DNA of 64,000 bases, from contig OX419347.1 of NCBI GenBank assembly GCA_948470475.1, forward strand, positions 18,256,175 through 18,320,174, given 5' to 3'. The translations under genes and the position numbers were made by a program. Under the pieces are notes generated by a model, which made no database searches, was not told the origin of the DNA, and worked only from the letters and a program-made list of their open reading frames with translations. Below are positions 63,772-64,000 of the stretch, piece after piece (positions within the stretch are counted from its first letter, which is position 1; every line of letters begins with the position of its first letter). The DNA is from Galaxea fascicularis (Eukaryota > Cnidaria > Anthozoa > Scleractinia > Euphylliidae).

Positions 63772-64000
63772 GTTAGCCAGTTTTTTCAGTCGAGTAAGAG
63801 CTACGTGTTCCTCTATAAACAAAATTCCCTGCCCTTTTGGAAGGAAATCAAAATTTCACCCCAACTGCCTTCAAGCCTTGTGGCCCGCTGCCAAGAATTA
63901 AGACATTCAGTTGGAGCAAAAGTTACCCCTTACGGGGGTGAGGTGGAGTTGATATGAATTCACTGTTACTGCTCCTACAAAGGCCGAAAAACAATTTCCT
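63772..64000 (-). promoter_or_regulatory. 5' flank / probable promoter of the Ser-rich minus-strand gene
   Basis: The region immediately upstream of the ATG at 63771 should include its 5' UTR and core promoter. No TATA box is evident. An AG (TTTATAG|AGGAACAC) at about 63817 could be a splice acceptor, so the transcription start may be outside the window. A small CCCCTTACGGGGG palindrome lies at about 63926-63938. Confidence 0.3.

Noticed and set aside
1..64000. Prokaryotic-type systems, CRISPR arrays, rRNA or tRNA genes
   Set aside because: The genes are spliced and metazoan; the only short regular repeats are microsatellites. A by-eye look for tRNA B-box sequences (GGTTCGAATCC) found none.

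Overview
The window looks like nuclear DNA from an invertebrate animal, most likely an anthozoan cnidarian such as a stony coral. It is AT-rich. Its genes are split by GT-AG introns of about 0.1 to 6.5 kb, and the introns carry short inverted-repeat elements, decayed LINEs and microsatellites of the kind I associate with coral genomes. Two genes are clear one-to-one matches to conserved metazoan genes (RNF220 and Nuclear factor I), and the NFI copy differs enough from vertebrate copies to rule out a vertebrate. The organism call is inference; I could not search a database.

Layout. 1-1226 (+): 3' end of an unidentified nuclear-looking, low-complexity protein. 1227-13593: about 12.4 kb with no supportable gene. 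13594-24164 (+): RNF220-type RING E3 ligase, 14 coding exons reconstructed with consistent splice phases. 24165-28889: RNF220 3' UTR, intergenic DNA, a duplicated segment, a 181-bp transposon and an antisense LINE remnant. 28890-35084 (+): an unrecognised protein of about 954 residues with two calponin-homology domains. 35085-41992: its 3' flank, a GC-rich repeat block, and AT-rich DNA that is probably the long 3' UTR of NFI. 41993-52875 (-): Nuclear factor I, 7 coding exons. 52876-55434: intergenic. 55759-63771 (-): a new Ser-rich gene assembled from small phase-compatible exons; only its first four exons are reasonably supported. 63772-64000: its upstream flank.

The genes do not form a pathway or operon. 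They are independent transcription units: a ubiquitin ligase, a cytoskeleton-type protein and a transcription factor, plus two unknowns. I found no CRISPR array, rRNA, tRNA or prokaryote-type system. The most unusual signals are two non-autonomous DNA transposons with different terminal inverted repeats that both have perfect 7-bp target-site duplications, two hammerhead-ribozyme-like cores in dispersed repeats, a GC-AG intron in RNF220, and the unidentified tandem-CH and Ser-rich genes.
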